A stretch of 64,000 nt of DNA. It comes from Aeromonas popoffii. GTDB taxonomy: Bacteria; Pseudomonadota; Gammaproteobacteria; Enterobacterales; Aeromonadaceae. Positions 45,272 through 62,028 of the stretch are shown in pieces (positions within the stretch are counted from its first letter, which is position 1; the number at the start of each line of letters is the position of its first letter). Location: the NCBI RefSeq assembly GCF_000820025.1, contig NZ_CDBI01000047.1, positions 143,004 to 207,003 on the forward strand, in the 5' to 3' direction. Both the position numbers and the translations under genes were made by a program. Below the pieces are notes generated by a model. That model had not been told where the DNA came from, ran no database searches, and was given only the letters and a program-made list of their open reading frames with translations.

Positions 45272-46406
<1,135 letters not shown>

Positions 46407-46415
46407 TTGATGAGT

Positions 46416-46444
46416 TTTACAAGGCGCAAAATTTAATCTATAAT
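46416..46444 (+). promoter_or_regulatory. Promoter of rplJL-rpoBC, overlapping a 13-bp hairpin
   Basis: TTTACA (46416-46421), 17-base spacer, TATAAT (46439-46444). AAGGCGCAAAATT (46421-46433) pairs with AATTTTGCGCCTT (46442-46454), enclosing the spacer and part of the -10, the same design as at rplK. Confidence 0.8.
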
Positions 46445-46489
46445 TTTGCGCCTTGATTGGTTGGGGGCTTCGACCTCCGTCCAAGACCG

Positions 46490-46640
46490 CAGGAGGCTGC
46501 AAAGCCTTAATCCTTCCTGCGTAGACGGTGCCGGAAACCCAGCGAGAAAGATTCTTTCTCTTCTGGAATCCTGCTACCGCATCGTTCCCCTCTGTTGTTA
46601 AGGTAGGGGGGATGTGTCAGTACTGAGTCATGAGACTCAG
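46490..46640 (+). promoter_or_regulatory. L10 leader (autogenous control site of rplJL)
   Basis: The 5' UTR contains TGCGTAGACGGTG followed by a run of short helices (AGAAAGATTCTTTCT; GGAATCC), resembling the E. coli rplJ leader where the L10-(L7/L12)4 complex binds and represses translation. Boundaries are approximate. Confidence 0.65.
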
Positions 46641-46662
46641 ATTCAATCCAGGAGTTAAGCCA

Positions 46663-47163
46663 ATGGCATTGGGACTCGAAGACAAAAAGGCAATTGTTGC
46701 TGAAGTCAACGAAGCTGCCAAAGGCGCCCTGTCCGCAGTTGTAGCCGATTCTCGCGGCGTGACTGTAGACAAGATGACCGTCCTGCGTAAAACCGCTCGT
46801 GAAGCTGGTGTGTACATGCGCGTTGTGCGTAATACCCTGCTGCGTCGTGCGGTTGAAGGTACCGAATTCGCGTGCCTGAACGACGTATTGACTGGTCCTA
46901 CCTTGATTGCTTTCTCCAACGAACACCCGGGCGCTGCCGCTCGTCTGTTCAAAGAGTTTGCCAAAGCGAACCAAAAGTTCGAAATCAAGGCCGGCGCTTT
47001 TAACGGTGAGTTTATCGCCGCAGCACAAATTGATCGTCTGGCCACGCTGCCGACCTACGACGAAGCAATTGCGAAGTTGATGGCGACTATGAAAGAAGCC
47101 TCTGCTGGCAAGCTGGTTCGTACCATCGCTGCTGTGCGTGATCAGAAACAAGCTGCTGCTTGA
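46663..47163 (+). CDS. rplJ: 50S ribosomal protein L10
   Basis: 166 residues; anchors L7/L12 dimers on the stalk ([38 protein letters not shown]). The ATG at 46663 follows AGGAG. Regulated through its leader. Confidence 0.98.
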   Translation: MALGLEDKKAIVAEVNEAAKGALSAVVADSRGVTVDKMTVLRKTAREAGVYMRVVRNTLLRRAVEGTEFACLNDVLTGPTLIAFSNEHPGAAARLFKEFAKANQKFEIKAGAFNGEFIAAAQIDRLATLPTYDEAIAKLMATMKEASAGKLVRTIAAVRDQKQAAA

Positions 47164-47214
47164 TTCTCGCCTATTTAGGCTGTTTGAGTTTATTCAACAT
47201 CAGGAATTTTTGTC

Positions 47215-47577
47215 ATGTCTATCACTAAAGACCAAATCATCGAAGCCGTTGCTTCCATGTCCGTAATGGAAGTTGTTGAGCTGATCGAAGCTATGGAAGA
47301 GAAGTTCGGCGTTTCTGCCGCTGTTGCTGTTGCTGCCGGTCCGGCTGCTGAAGCAGTAGAAGAGAAAACCGAGTTCGACGTAGTTCTGACTGCTGCTGGC
47401 GCCAACAAAGTTGCCGTCATCAAGGCCGTTCGTGCCGCTACCGGTCTGGGCCTGAAAGAAGCCAAGGACCTGGTAGAAGCCGCTCCTGCCAACCTGAAAG
47501 AAGCCGTCTCCAAAGACGAAGCTGAAACTCTGAAGAAGCAGCTTGAAGAAGCTGGTGCTTCTGTTGAGATCAAATAA
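47215..47577 (+). CDS. rplL: 50S ribosomal protein L7/L12
   Basis: 120 residues: N-terminal dimerisation helices, Ala-rich hinge, and C-terminal factor-binding domain ([20 protein letters not shown]). Second gene of the rplJL pair. Confidence 0.98.
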   Translation: MSITKDQIIEAVASMSVMEVVELIEAMEEKFGVSAAVAVAAGPAAEAVEEKTEFDVVLTAAGANKVAVIKAVRAATGLGLKEAKDLVEAAPANLKEAVSKDEAETLKKQLEEAGASVEIK

Positions 47578-47615
47578 TCTGCATTTATGTAGATTAGCCT
47601 GATAAAACAGGCTAG

Positions 47616-47646
47616 GGCTGGTGAATATTTGTTCACCAGCCTTTTT
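47616..47646 (+). terminator. Attenuator between rplL and rpoB
   Basis: GGCTGGTGAA, loop TATTTG, TTCACCAGCC, then TTTTT. As in E. coli, partial termination here would lower rpoBC relative to rplJL. Confidence 0.85.
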
Positions 47647-47799
47647 GCGCTGTAGACTGAGAGCATTTCACACCGTTTACGACTCTCGGTGCACCAGCAA
47701 TCCGGACCGTTTCATCGTCCGGGCCAACACAAAACGGTGTTGAGACAGAGCTGTCCTGCGGGACAGAGTGGGTCACTTATCAGCGAGCTGAGGAACCCT

Positions 47800-51828
<4,029 letters not shown>

Positions 51829-51860
51829 GAGCTCGCTCTTATTGTTCGAGAATTGACGTG

Positions 51861-51890
51861 GGCGCCCCGCTGCTTTGGCAGCAGGGCGCC
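51861..51890 (+). other. rpoB-rpoC intercistronic hairpin
   Basis: GGCGCCC-C-GCTGC, loop TTTG, GCAGC-A-GGGCGCC: a strong stem with one C:A mismatch and no U-run, 29 bases before the rpoC start. Probably a processing or mRNA-stability element. Confidence 0.6.
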
Positions 51891-51918
51891 GAGGTTAGAC
51901 TCCTGACAGGGGAAACAC

Positions 51919-54900
51919 GTGAAAGACTTACTCAAGTTTTTGAAGGCTCAGACCAAGACCGAAGAGTTTGACAGTATCAAGATCGGTCTGGCCTCTCCTG
52001 ACATGATCCGCTCCTGGTCATTCGGTGAGGTCAAAAAGCCTGAGACCATCAACTACCGGACTTTCAAGCCGGAACGTGATGGTCTGTTCTGTGCCCGTAT
52101 CTTCGGACCGGTGAAGGACTACGAGTGTCTGTGCGGCAAGTACAAGCGCCTGAAACACCGTGGTGTGATCTGTGAGAAGTGTGGCGTAGAAGTGACCCAG
52201 ACCAAGGTCCGTCGCGAGCGTATGGGCCACATTGAGCTGGCCAGCCCGACTGCCCACATCTGGTTCCTGAAGTCCCTGCCGTCCCGTATCGGTCTGCTGC
52301 TGGACATGACCCTGCGTGACATCGAGCGCGTGCTGTATTTCGAATCCTATGTAGTGATCGAACCCGGCATGACCAACCTCGAGCGCAGCCAGATGCTGTC
52401 CGAAGAGAACTATCTGGACGCACTGGAGGAGTGGGGCGACGAATTTGACGCCAAGATGGGTGCCGAAGCAATCCTTGCATTGCTGCGTGCCATCGATCTG
52501 GAAGGCGAAGTCAAGACCATGCGTGAGGAGCTGGATCAGACCAACTCCGAAACCAAGCGCAAGAAGACCACCAAGCGCCTGAAGCTGATGGAAGCCTTCC
52601 TGCAGTCCGGCAACAAGCCGGAGTGGATGATCATGACAGTGCTGCCTGTGTTGCCGCCGGACCTGCGTCCGCTGGTACCGCTGGACGGCGGCCGTTTCGC
52701 GACTTCCGATCTGAACGATCTGTACCGTCGCGTGATCAACCGTAACAACCGTTTGAAGCGCCTGCTGGACCTGGCTGCCCCGGACATCATAGTGCGCAAC
52801 GAAAAGCGCATGCTGCAAGAGTCCGTGGATGCCCTGCTGGATAACGGCCGTCGTGGCCGTGCCATCACTGGTTCCAACAAGCGTCCGCTGAAATCCTTGG
52901 CCGATATGATCAAGGGTAAGCAAGGCCGTTTCCGTCAAAACCTGCTGGGTAAGCGCGTCGACTACTCTGGTCGTTCCGTTATCACCGTAGGCCCGACGCT
53001 GCGTCTGCATCAGTGCGGTCTGCCGAAGAAGATGGCGCTGGAACTGTTCAAGCCGTTCATCTATGGCAAGCTGGAATCCCGCGGTCTGGCGACCACGATC
53101 AAGGCCGCCAAGAAGATGGTGGAGCGTGAAGAAGCTGTCGTTTGGGACATCCTGGACGAAGTTATCCGCGAACACCCGGTCCTGCTGAACCGTGCACCGA
53201 CCCTGCACCGTCTGGGTATCCAGGCGTTTGAACCGACCCTGATCGAAGGCAAGGCCATCCAGCTGCACCCGCTCGTCTGTGCCGCCTATAACGCGGACTT
53301 CGATGGTGACCAGATGGCGGTCCACGTACCGCTGACCCTGGAAGCCCAGCTGGAAGCGCGCGCCCTGATGATGTCTACCAACAACATCCTGTCGCCTGCC
53401 TCCGGTGAGCCGATCATCGTTCCTTCCCAGGACGTGGTCTTGGGTCTGTACTACATGACCCGTGCCCGTATCAACGCCAAGGGCGAAGGTATGGTGCTGG
53501 CCGGCCCGAAAGAAGCCGAGAAGGTATATCGCGCCGGTCTGGCCGATCTGCACGCTCGCGTCAAAGTGCGCATCACCGAATATCTCCGTCAGGAAGATGA
53601 TTCGCTGGTAGAGCGTACCGAGATGAAAAACACCACAGTTGGTCGTGCGATCCTGAGCCTGATCCTGCCGAAAGGCATGGAATACGCCCTGATCGATGAG
53701 CCCAAGTTGCTGACTGCTGCAGAGCAGGCTGATCTGGATGCCAATCCGCAGAACTGGATCAAGTCCGTATCCAACAAGGCGTTGGGCAAAAAGCTCATCT
53801 CTCGACTGCTGAACACCTGCTATCGCAAGCAGGGCCTGAAGGACACCGTTATCTTCGCTGACCAGCTGATGTATACCGGTTTCCATTATGCGGCCCTGTC
53901 TGGTGCTTCCGTTGGTATCGATGACATGGTCATCCCGGATGCCAAGAAAGACATCATTGCCGCAGCAGAAGCCGAAGTTGCCGAGATCCAGGACCAGTTC
54001 CTGTCCGGTCTGGTGACCGCTGGCGAACGCTACAACAAGGTTATCGATATCTGGGCCAGCGCCAACGAGCGCGTCTCCAAGGCCATGATGGAGAACTTGT
54101 CCAAAGAGCGTGATATCAACTCGCTGGGTGAAGAAGAAGAGCAGGCGTCGTTCAACAGCATCTTCATGATGGCCGACTCTGGTGCGCGGGGTTCCGCCGC
54201 CCAGATCCGTCAGCTGGCCGGTATGCGTGGCCTGATGGCGAAGCCGGATGGCTCCATCATCGAGACCCCTATCGTGGCTAACTTCCGCGAAGGTCTGAAC
54301 GTACTGCAGTACTTTATCTCCACTCACGGTGCCCGTAAGGGTCTGGCGGATACCGCACTGAAGACGGCTAACTCCGGTTACCTGACTCGTCGTCTGGTTG
54401 ACGTGGCGCAGGACATGGTGATCACCGAGGACGATTGCGGCACTATCGAAGGTCTGTGGATGACTCCGCTGATCGAAGGTGGTGACGTGGTCGAGCCGCT
54501 GCGTGAGCGTGTGCTGGGCCGTGTGGTCGCTGATGACGTGATCAAGCCGGGTACCGAGGACGAGATCCTGGTAGCGCGCAACACCCTGCTCGACGAGCAG
54601 CTGTGTGACCTGCTGGAGCAAAACTCTGTTGACCGCGTGAAGGTGCGTTCTGCCATCACCTGTGAAACTGACTTTGGTAACTGTGCTCACTGCTACGGCC
54701 GTGATCTGGCCCGTGGTCACCTGGTGAACAAGGGTGAGGCTGTCGGTGTTATTGCCGCCCAGTCCATCGGTGAACCGGGTACCCAGCTGACGATGCGTAC
54801 TTTCCACATCGGTGGTGCCGCATCCCGAGCCGCTGCCGAGAACAGCATCCAGGTGAAGAATACCGGTACCATCAAGCTGCAGAACGCCAAGTTCGTTCAC

Positions 54901-56223
54901 AACAGTGATGACAAACTGGTTATCACCTCCCGTTCTACCGAACTGACCATCATGGATGACATGGGCCGTACCAAGGAAAGCCACAAGCTGCCTTACGGTG
55001 CCGTGTTGGAAGTGAAGGACGGCCAGGCCGTGAGCGCCGGTGACACTGTCGCTAACTGGGATCCGCACACCCACCCGATCATCACTGAAGTGGCGGGTCG
55101 CCTCCAGTTCGAACACATGATCGATGGCGTGACCATCACTCGTCAGACCGACGAGCTGACCGGTCTCTCTTCTATCGTCGTACTGGATGTCAACGAGCGT
55201 CCGAGTGCCGGTAAAGAGATGCGTCCGACCGTTAAACTGGTCGACCTGAACGGCAAAGATGTCATGATCCCGGGTACCGATGTCGCCGCCCAGTACTTCC
55301 TGCCGGGCAAGGCAATCGTGAACCTGGAAGATGGTGCCAACGTGGGTGTGGGTGACGCGGTAGCGCGTATCCCGCAAGAGTCCAGCGGTACCAAGGACAT
55401 CACTGGTGGTCTGCCGCGCGTTGCGGATCTGTTCGAAGCACGTCAACCGAAGGAACCTGCCATCCTGGCGGAAATCTCCGGTACCATCTCCTTCGGGAAA
55501 GAGACCAAGGGCAAACGCCGTCTGGTCATCACCCCGACCGATGGTGGCGACGTCTACGAGGAGATGATTCCGAAGTGGCGTAACCTGAACGTGTTCGAAG
55601 GTGAAAAAGTTGAGAAGGGTGAAGTGCTGGCGGACGGTCCTGAGTCTGCTCATGACATCCTGCGTCTGCGCGGTATCAGCCCGGTCGCCAACTACATCGC
55701 CAACGAAGTGCAGGACGTTTACCGTCTGCAAGGCGTTAAGATCAACGACAAGCACATCGAAGTCATCGTTCGTCAGATGCTGCGCAAGTGCGAGATCCTG
55801 AGCGCTGGCGACACCGATCTGATCGAAGGCGAGCAGGTTGAAGTGGCGCGTGTGAAGATTGCCAACCGTAAGCTGGTTGCAGAGGGCAAGGCCCCGGCTA
55901 CCTTCCGTCATATTCTGATGGGTATTACCAAGGCATCTCTGAGCACAGAGTCCTTCATCTCCGCGGCTTCCTTCCAGGAAACCACCCGTGTTCTGACCGA
56001 AGCGGCCGTTGGCGGCAAGCGTGATGAACTGCGTGGCCTGAAAGAGAACGTGATCGTGGGTCGTCTGATCCCGGCTGGTACCGGCTTTGCCTACCACCAT
56101 AGCCGGATCAACCAGCGTGCCGCCGCAGCTCGTGCTGTCGGCGTACCGCAGGTGACCGCCGATGAAGCTCAGCAAAACCTGGCGGATCTGCTCAACGCAT
56201 CCGGCAGTTTTGACGAAGAGTAA
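51919..56223 (+). CDS. rpoC: RNA polymerase beta' subunit
   Basis: 1434 residues from a GTG start behind AGGGGAAA. Zinc ribbon cysteines (CLCGKYKR ... CEKCGVEV), the catalytic NADFDGD loop, the bridge-helix and trigger-loop regions, and the second zinc site ([13 protein letters not shown]). About 27 residues longer than E. coli RpoC, mostly at the C-terminus and in lineage inserts. Confidence 0.99.
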   Translation: MKDLLKFLKAQTKTEEFDSIKIGLASPDMIRSWSFGEVKKPETINYRTFKPERDGLFCARIFGPVKDYECLCGKYKRLKHRGVICEKCGVEVTQTKVRRERMGHIELASPTAHIWFLKSLPSRIGLLLDMTLRDIERVLYFESYVVIEPGMTNLERSQMLSEENYLDALEEWGDEFDAKMGAEAILALLRAIDLEGEVKTMREELDQTNSETKRKKTTKRLKLMEAFLQSGNKPEWMIMTVLPVLPPDLRPLVPLDGGRFATSDLNDLYRRVINRNNRLKRLLDLAAPDIIVRNEKRMLQESVDALLDNGRRGRAITGSNKRPLKSLADMIKGKQGRFRQNLLGKRVDYSGRSVITVGPTLRLHQCGLPKKMALELFKPFIYGKLESRGLATTIKAAKKMVEREEAVVWDILDEVIREHPVLLNRAPTLHRLGIQAFEPTLIEGKAIQLHPLVCAAYNADFDGDQMAVHVPLTLEAQLEARALMMSTNNILSPASGEPIIVPSQDVVLGLYYMTRARINAKGEGMVLAGPKEAEKVYRAGLADLHARVKVRITEYLRQEDDSLVERTEMKNTTVGRAILSLILPKGMEYALIDEPKLLTAAEQADLDANPQNWIKSVSNKALGKKLISRLLNTCYRKQGLKDTVIFADQLMYTGFHYAALSGASVGIDDMVIPDAKKDIIAAAEAEVAEIQDQFLSGLVTAGERYNKVIDIWASANERVSKAMMENLSKERDINSLGEEEEQASFNSIFMMADSGARGSAAQIRQLAGMRGLMAKPDGSIIETPIVANFREGLNVLQYFISTHGARKGLADTALKTANSGYLTRRLVDVAQDMVITEDDCGTIEGLWMTPLIEGGDVVEPLRERVLGRVVADDVIKPGTEDEILVARNTLLDEQLCDLLEQNSVDRVKVRSAITCETDFGNCAHCYGRDLARGHLVNKGEAVGVIAAQSIGEPGTQLTMRTFHIGGAASRAAAENSIQVKNTGTIKLQNAKFVHNSDDKLVITSRSTELTIMDDMGRTKESHKLPYGAVLEVKDGQAVSAGDTVANWDPHTHPIITEVAGRLQFEHMIDGVTITRQTDELTGLSSIVVLDVNERPSAGKEMRPTVKLVDLNGKDVMIPGTDVAAQYFLPGKAIVNLEDGANVGVGDAVARIPQESSGTKDITGGLPRVADLFEARQPKEPAILAEISGTISFGKETKGKRRLVITPTDGGDVYEEMIPKWRNLNVFEGEKVEKGEVLADGPESAHDILRLRGISPVANYIANEVQDVYRLQGVKINDKHIEVIVRQMLRKCEILSAGDTDLIEGEQVEVARVKIANRKLVAEGKAPATFRHILMGITKASLSTESFISAASFQETTRVLTEAAVGGKRDELRGLKENVIVGRLIPAGTGFAYHHSRINQRAAAARAVGVPQVTADEAQQNLADLLNASGSFDEE

Positions 56224-56242
56224 TCTTCTGCTGCAGTGATTG

Positions 56243-56270
56243 AAAAGGGCTCCTTCAAGGGGCCCTTTTT
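56243..56270 (+). terminator. Terminator of the rpoBC operon
   Basis: AAAAGGGC-TCC, loop TTCA, AGG-GGCCCTTTTT, 20 bases after the rpoC stop. Confidence 0.85.
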
Positions 56271-56419
56271 GTTGGTCGCTTTCTCACCAACCCCAGTAGC
56301 CACGTGGATATTCGGATGATCCAGAGCAAGGTTGGGGAGTAAAAAATCAAAAAAAGTTGACATTGCCCCCTCGCAATTGAAAACTCGTGAAAGTTGAATG
56401 GTTATTACAGGGGTAGAAC

Positions 56420-57136
56420 ATGACTGTCGGTATCGAGGAAGTACTGCTTCCCGAAGAGCAGCTGAGCGGTCGCACTTTTACAGATGAAGACAGGGAATTG
56501 TTGCACTCCTATGGAGGGCTTATCGAAGGCTTGGCCGAACTGTTCGGCAAGCACTGTGAAGTGGTTCTTCACTCCCTGGAAAATCTGCATGAGTCCGTGA
56601 TCAAGATTGCCAACGGGTTCAATACGGGACGGAATGAGGGGGCACCCATTACCGATCTCGCGCTGCGTATGCTCAAGGACATAGAGAATACCGGCCAGGA
56701 TTACACCCAGAGTTATTTTGCCCGCAGCCGTACCGGCGCCCTGATGAAGTCGAGTACCATCGCCATCAGGAACAGTGACAAGCAGGTGATCGGTCTTATC
56801 TGTATCAACCTGCACATCAATGCGCCTTTTCACGAGTTTGTCGCCGAATTCTTCCCGACGCCCCAGCAAGTGGAGCGCCAGTCGCCGGAGACCTTTGCCA
56901 ACAGCGTCGAAGAGCTGGTCGCTCAGACGGTGGACAACACCATCGACGAGATCAACCGCGATCCGACGGTTGCCAACAATGCGAAAAACAGGTTTATCGT
57001 GACCCAGTTGTTCGAGAAGGGCATATTTGATATCAAGGACTCGATCAACCTGGTCGCCGACAAATTGAATATTTCCAAACATACCGTTTATCTGTACATC
57101 CGACAGCGCAAGCAGGGTGAAGACGAGAACGAGTAA
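56420..57136 (+). CDS. yheO: YheO-family PAS/HTH regulator
   Basis: 238 residues: YheO-like PAS domain (CEVVLHSLENLHESVIKIAN) and a C-terminal HTH (INLVADKLNISKHTVYLYI). In E. coli yheO directly precedes tusDCB-rpsL; here ridA is inserted between. It is a paralogue of the regulator at 8373. A TTGACA with a 17-base spacer and AAAACT near 56358-56386 may be its promoter. Its effector is unknown. Confidence 0.92.
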   Translation: MTVGIEEVLLPEEQLSGRTFTDEDRELLHSYGGLIEGLAELFGKHCEVVLHSLENLHESVIKIANGFNTGRNEGAPITDLALRMLKDIENTGQDYTQSYFARSRTGALMKSSTIAIRNSDKQVIGLICINLHINAPFHEFVAEFFPTPQQVERQSPETFANSVEELVAQTVDNTIDEINRDPTVANNAKNRFIVTQLFEKGIFDIKDSINLVADKLNISKHTVYLYIRQRKQGEDENE

Positions 57137-57161
57137 GCGCCATAGAAGGGGATAGATAAGA

Positions 57162-57542
57162 ATGGCTAAAGAAGTGATTGCAACCGACAAGGCGCCTGCC
57201 GCAATTGGTCCGTATGTTCAGGCTACCAAGCTGGGCGAATTGGTCTTCACCTCCGGGCAGATCCCGCTCGATCCGGCCACCATGGAGATAGTGGCTGGCG
57301 GCATCGAAGCTCAGGCCGAGCAGGTGATGAAGAACCTGGTTGCAGTATTGAAGGAAGCGGGTGCCGATACCGGCAAGGTGCTGAAGACCACCTGTTTCCT
57401 CAGCGACATGAACAACTTCGTGGCCTTTAACCAGGTATATGCCCGTTACTTTGGCGACTCGGCCCCGGCCCGCTCCTGCGTGGAGGTGGCGCGTCTGCCC
57501 AAGGATGTGCTGGTTGAAGTCGAAGCCATTGCTTACGTCTGA
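57162..57542 (+). CDS. ridA: RidA-family enamine/imine deaminase
   Basis: 126 residues of the YjgF/YER057c/UK114 family: trimeric enzyme that hydrolyses reactive 2-aminoacrylate and related enamines made by PLP enzymes. Active-site Arg in PARSCVEVARLPKD and the signature VFTSGQIPLDP are present. Lies 25 bases after yheO and before a terminator, so yheO-ridA is probably one transcript. Confidence 0.95.
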   Translation: MAKEVIATDKAPAAIGPYVQATKLGELVFTSGQIPLDPATMEIVAGGIEAQAEQVMKNLVAVLKEAGADTGKVLKTTCFLSDMNNFVAFNQVYARYFGDSAPARSCVEVARLPKDVLVEVEAIAYV

Positions 57543-57559
57543 TCCACGGCTGAATGAAG

Positions 57560-57584
57560 AGCCCCTCCCAGGAGGGGCTTTTTT
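57560..57584 (+). terminator. Terminator after ridA
   Basis: AGCCCCTCC, 2-base loop, GGAGGGGCT, then TTTTT. Separates yheO-ridA from tusDCB. Confidence 0.92.
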
Positions 57585-57628
57585 GTCTTTGGCGTAGAAT
57601 GGACATACACCTGTACAGGAGTCCGGAT

Positions 57629-58021
57629 ATGAGTCTGAGTTTTGCCTTGCTGGTAACGGGGCCCGCTTATGGCACCCAGTCGGCCAGCACAGCTTACCGC
57701 TTCGCCTTGAGCCTCCTCGAGCAAGGCCACCGGCTGTCACATCTGTTTTTCTATCAGGACGGGGTTTGCAATGGTAACGGGTTGCATGCCCCGGCATCTG
57801 ATGAGACCGACCTGGTGGCCCTGTGGCGCGAGCTGGCCATAGGGCAGGGGATCTGTATCGATGTGTGCGTTGCCGCCGCCATGCGGCGCGGTGTGCTCGA
57901 TGAGGCAGAGGCGAAGGGAGCTGGCAAGGATCAATTCAACCTGCAGGCCCCCTTCTGCCTGAGCGGACTGGGTCAGCTGGCCGAAGCCAGCCTGACCGCC
58001 GATCGCTTTGTCCAGTTTTAG
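57629..58021 (+). CDS. tusD: Sulfur relay protein TusD
   Basis: 130 residues; DsrE-like fold with the sulfur-carrying Cys at residue 80 ([13 protein letters not shown]). Part of TusBCD, which passes persulfide sulfur from TusA to TusE for mnm5s2U34 modification of tRNA. The ATG at 57629 follows AGGAG; longer frames are rejected. Confidence 0.95.
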   Translation: MSLSFALLVTGPAYGTQSASTAYRFALSLLEQGHRLSHLFFYQDGVCNGNGLHAPASDETDLVALWRELAIGQGICIDVCVAAAMRRGVLDEAEAKGAGKDQFNLQAPFCLSGLGQLAEASLTADRFVQF

Positions 58022-58029
58022 GGGGAGAG

Positions 58030-58386
58030 ATGAACAAGATAGCCTTTATGTGTCGTCGCGGCCCTCATGGCACGTCCGCCGGACGGGAAGGACTGGATGC
58101 CTTGCTGGCGACCTCGGCGCTGACCGAGTCGTTGGCTCTGTTCCTCGTCGGTGACGGTGTCTTGCAACTGGTCAGGGAGCAACAGCCTCAAACCATCTTG
58201 CAGCGCCACTATGCACCGACTTTCAAGCTACTGGAGCTGTACGACATCGAGGAGGTCTATGTGTGTGCCGACTCACTGACTGAACGCGGTCTGACGGTGG
58301 ATGACCTGCTGATCCCAGTCGAGAGCCTCTCTCGTGCCGACATCCGCCACCAGTGGGACCACTGCACGACTCACATCTGTTTCTGA
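58030..58386 (+). CDS. tusC: Sulfur relay protein TusC
   Basis: 118 residues, DsrF-like ([25 protein letters not shown]). Structural subunit of TusBCD without the catalytic Cys role. Eight bases after tusD. Confidence 0.95.
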   Translation: MNKIAFMCRRGPHGTSAGREGLDALLATSALTESLALFLVGDGVLQLVREQQPQTILQRHYAPTFKLLELYDIEEVYVCADSLTERGLTVDDLLIPVESLSRADIRHQWDHCTTHICF

Positions 58387-58393
58387 GGTGATC

Positions 58394-58672
58394 ATGATAC
58401 AGCTGATATTGACCTCCCCCTTCCTGAGCCGGGATCTGGAACAGGCGCTCTGCTATCGCCAGCCGGATGATCTGCTGGTACTAATGCAGGATGCTGTTAT
58501 CGCTGCCACGGTTCCTCAGTGGGGTGAGCGACTGGCGGGTATTCCGCTCTATGTGATGCGAGAAGACTTGCAGGCAAGGGGATTGCAGCACAGGATCGGG
58601 ATGGATCTGGATATGGCCGGCCTGGTCGCATTGATCGCGGAGAACGGGTCACCGCAGACCTGGGGTGGCTAG
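58394..58672 (+). CDS. tusB: Sulfur relay protein TusB
   Basis: 92 residues, DsrH-like (MIQLILTSPFLSRDLEQALCYRQPDDLLVLMQDAV). The ATG at 58394 follows GAGG. Last gene of tusDCB, ahead of the rpsL promoter. Confidence 0.94.
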   Translation: MIQLILTSPFLSRDLEQALCYRQPDDLLVLMQDAVIAATVPQWGERLAGIPLYVMREDLQARGLQHRIGMDLDMAGLVALIAENGSPQTWGG

Positions 58673-58756
58673 CATCCATTTTTATCGATGAAGTTCAGTT
58701 AGTTATGACTATTGACAGGGGAACCATTGTGCCCTTTTGCGGCACAGATTGTATAA

Positions 58757-59230
<474 letters not shown>

Positions 59231-59323
59231 TGGTTCTCCGTTAAGTAAGGCCAAACGTTAATTCGTTTCTAGTTAGATAACTTTCTAGTTTTGGGTAACC
59301 CCTGAAGTTACGGAGAATTTGAA

Positions 59324-59794
59324 ATGCCAAGACGTCGTGTTGTTGGTCAGCGTAAAATCCTGCCGGATCCCAAGTTCGGATCAGAGCTGCTGGCTAAATT
59401 TGTCAACGTAGTAATGGTTGACGGTAAGAAATCTGTTTCCGAAGCCATCGTATATGGCGCGCTGGACATCATTGCCACCAAATCTGGCAAAGATCACCTG
59501 GCCGTATTCGAAGAAGCCCTGGACAACATTCGTCCGGCCGTCGAGGTTAAATCTCGTCGTGTCGGTGGTGCAACCTATCAGGTGCCGGTAGAAGTTCGTC
59601 CGGTCCGTCGCAATGCCCTGGCAATGCGCTGGTTGGTTGACGCCGCTCGTAAACGTGGTGAAAAATCAATGGCTCAGCGTTTGGCTGGCGAGCTGCTGGA
59701 TGCCGCTGACAATAAGGGTTCGTCTGTCAAGAAACGTGAAGACGTTCACCGTATGGCTGAAGCGAACAAAGCCTTCGCTCACTTCCGCTGGTAA
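59324..59794 (+). CDS. rpsG: 30S ribosomal protein S7
   Basis: 156 residues; nucleates the 30S head ([20 protein letters not shown]). In E. coli S7 represses its own operon through the rpsL-rpsG spacer, which here is 93 bases. Confidence 0.98.
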   Translation: MPRRRVVGQRKILPDPKFGSELLAKFVNVVMVDGKKSVSEAIVYGALDIIATKSGKDHLAVFEEALDNIRPAVEVKSRRVGGATYQVPVEVRPVRRNALAMRWLVDAARKRGEKSMAQRLAGELLDAADNKGSSVKKREDVHRMAEANKAFAHFRW

Positions 59795-59868
59795 TCCGCT
59801 TGCGCAGGGTCTCTTGGCTCTGCGCACCTTCAGTTATCTAGGGGTCCGCTCCTAGTAAGAGGATGACA

Positions 59869-61974
59869 ATGGCTCGTACAACCCCCATTGAGCGTTATCG
59901 TAATATCGGTATCTCCGCTCACATTGACGCCGGTAAGACTACTACTACCGAGCGCGTTCTGTTTTACACCGGTGTAAGTCACAAGATCGGTGAAGTTCAC
60001 GATGGCGCCGCCACCATGGACTGGATGGAACAGGAACAAGAGCGTGGTATCACCATCACCTCCGCCGCGACCACCGCTTTCTGGTCTGGCATGGGTAAAC
60101 AGTTCCAACCGCACCGTATCAACATCATCGATACCCCCGGCCACGTTGACTTTACTATCGAAGTAGAGCGTTCAATGCGTGTTCTGGACGGCGCCGTGAT
60201 GGTGTACTGTGCCGTAGGTGGCGTACAGCCACAGTCTGAGACCGTATGGCGCCAGGCTAACAAGTACAAGGTTCCCCGTATCGCGTTCGTCAACAAGATG
60301 GACCGTACCGGTGCCAACTATCTGCGCTGCGTTGAGCACATCAAGACCCGCCTGAAAGGTAACCCGGTTCCGCTGCAACTGAACATCGGTGCAGAAGAGA
60401 ACTTCAAGGGCGTTATCGACCTGGTCAAGATGAAAGCCATCAACTGGAGCGAAGCAGATCAGGGCGTATCCTTCGATTACGAAGAGATCCCGGCTGAGCT
60501 GCTGGAACAGGCGCAAGAAATGCGCATGACCCTGGTCGAAGCCGCTGCTGAAGCGTCTGAAGATCTGATGGAAAAATACCTGGGTGGTGAAGAACTGACT
60601 GAAGAAGAGATCAAGAAAGCTCTTCGTCTGCGCGTTCTGAACAACGAAATCATCCTGGTTACCTGTGGCTCCGCGTTCAAGAACAAGGGCGTACAGGCCA
60701 TGCTGGATGCCGTGGTTGACTATCTGCCGGCACCGACCGACGTAGCTGCCATCGACGGCCTGAAGCTGGACGGCGTCACCAAAGACGAGCGCCATGCTTC
60801 TGATGAAGAGCCGTTCGCTGCTCTGGCATTCAAGATTGCCACCGACCCGTTCGTGGGCAACCTGACCTTCTTCCGCGTGTACTCCGGCGTAGTTAACTCC
60901 GGTGACTCAGTGCTGAACTCTGTCAAAGAGAAGCGCGAGCGTTTTGGCCGTATCGTTCAGATGCACGCCAACAAGCGTGAAGAGATCAAAGAAGTTCGCG
61001 CAGGCGATATCGCTGCTGCCATCGGTCTGAAAGATGTGACCACTGGTGACACCCTGTGTGACGAAAAATCACCGATCATCCTCGAGCGTATGGAATTCCC
61101 GGAGCCGGTAATCTCCATCGCGGTTGAGCCGAAAACCAAGGCTGACCAAGAGAAGATGGGTCTGGCACTCGGCCGTCTGGCGCAGGAAGATCCGTCTTTC
61201 CGCGTATGGACTGACGAAGAATCTGGCCAAACCATCATCGCCGGTATGGGTGAGCTGCACCTGGACATCATCGTTGACCGTATGCGTCGCGAGTTCAAGG
61301 TTGAAGCGAACGTAGGTAAGCCGCAGGTTGCCTACCGTGAAACCATTCGTGAAACCGTCAAGGATATCGAAGGCAAGCACGCCAAGCAGTCTGGTGGTCG
61401 TGGTCAGTATGGTCACGTCATCATCGACATGTACCCGCTGGAAGCCGGCAAAGCCTATGAGTTCGTTAACGACATCAAAGGCGGCGTGATTCCTGGTGAA
61501 TACATCCCGGGTGTTGACAAGGGTATCCGTGAGCAGCTGAAATCCGGCCCGCTGGCAGGTTATCCGGTAATGGATCTGGGTGTGCGTCTGCACTACGGTT
61601 CTTACCATGATGTCGACTCCTCCGAACTGGCGTTCAAAATCGCTGCTTCCATGGCCTTCAAGTCTGGTTACATGAAAGCCAATCCGGTACTGCTCGAGCC
61701 GATCATGAAGGTCGAAGTCGAGACTCCGGAAGATTACATGGGCGACGTTATCGGTGACCTGAACCGTCGTCGTGGCCTGATCGAAGGTATGGAAGATGGC
61801 CCGTCCGGCAAGATCGTACGTGCCCTGGTGCCGCTGGCCGAGATGTTCGGTTATGCGACCGCACTGCGTTCCGCTACCCAAGGTCGTGCTTCCTACGCAA
61901 TGGAATTCGCTAAGTACTCCGACGCCCCGAACAACGTGGCTCAGGCAGTCATCGAAGAGCGCAAATCCAAGTAA
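59869..61974 (+). CDS. fusA: Elongation factor G
   Basis: 701 residues; translocation GTPase with [15 protein letters not shown] (G1), switch [10 protein letters not shown] and NKMD. The start at 59869 has better-placed GAGG than the in-frame ATG at 59863. E. coli EF-G is 704. Confidence 0.98.
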   Translation: MARTTPIERYRNIGISAHIDAGKTTTTERVLFYTGVSHKIGEVHDGAATMDWMEQEQERGITITSAATTAFWSGMGKQFQPHRINIIDTPGHVDFTIEVERSMRVLDGAVMVYCAVGGVQPQSETVWRQANKYKVPRIAFVNKMDRTGANYLRCVEHIKTRLKGNPVPLQLNIGAEENFKGVIDLVKMKAINWSEADQGVSFDYEEIPAELLEQAQEMRMTLVEAAAEASEDLMEKYLGGEELTEEEIKKALRLRVLNNEIILVTCGSAFKNKGVQAMLDAVVDYLPAPTDVAAIDGLKLDGVTKDERHASDEEPFAALAFKIATDPFVGNLTFFRVYSGVVNSGDSVLNSVKEKRERFGRIVQMHANKREEIKEVRAGDIAAAIGLKDVTTGDTLCDEKSPIILERMEFPEPVISIAVEPKTKADQEKMGLALGRLAQEDPSFRVWTDEESGQTIIAGMGELHLDIIVDRMRREFKVEANVGKPQVAYRETIRETVKDIEGKHAKQSGGRGQYGHVIIDMYPLEAGKAYEFVNDIKGGVIPGEYIPGVDKGIREQLKSGPLAGYPVMDLGVRLHYGSYHDVDSSELAFKIAASMAFKSGYMKANPVLLEPIMKVEVETPEDYMGDVIGDLNRRRGLIEGMEDGPSGKIVRALVPLAEMFGYATALRSATQGRASYAMEFAKYSDAPNNVAQAVIEERKSK

Positions 61975-61984
61975 TTTATGATTC

Positions 61985-62009
61985 CCCGCCTACGACGGTA
62001 GGCGGGTTT
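61985..62009 (+). terminator. fusA-tufA intercistronic hairpin (partial terminator)
   Basis: CCCGCCTAC, loop GACG, GTAGGCGGG, then TTTAA. With so short a U-run it probably acts as an attenuator or mRNA-processing site. Confidence 0.6.
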
Positions 62010-62028
62010 AACCTAGAAGGACTACGTC

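Noticed and set aside
52018..56175. 1385-codon open frame antisense to rpoC
   Set aside because: It mirrors rpoC codon structure (GC-rich third positions on the opposite strand); composition is His/Gln/Gly-rich without any domain.
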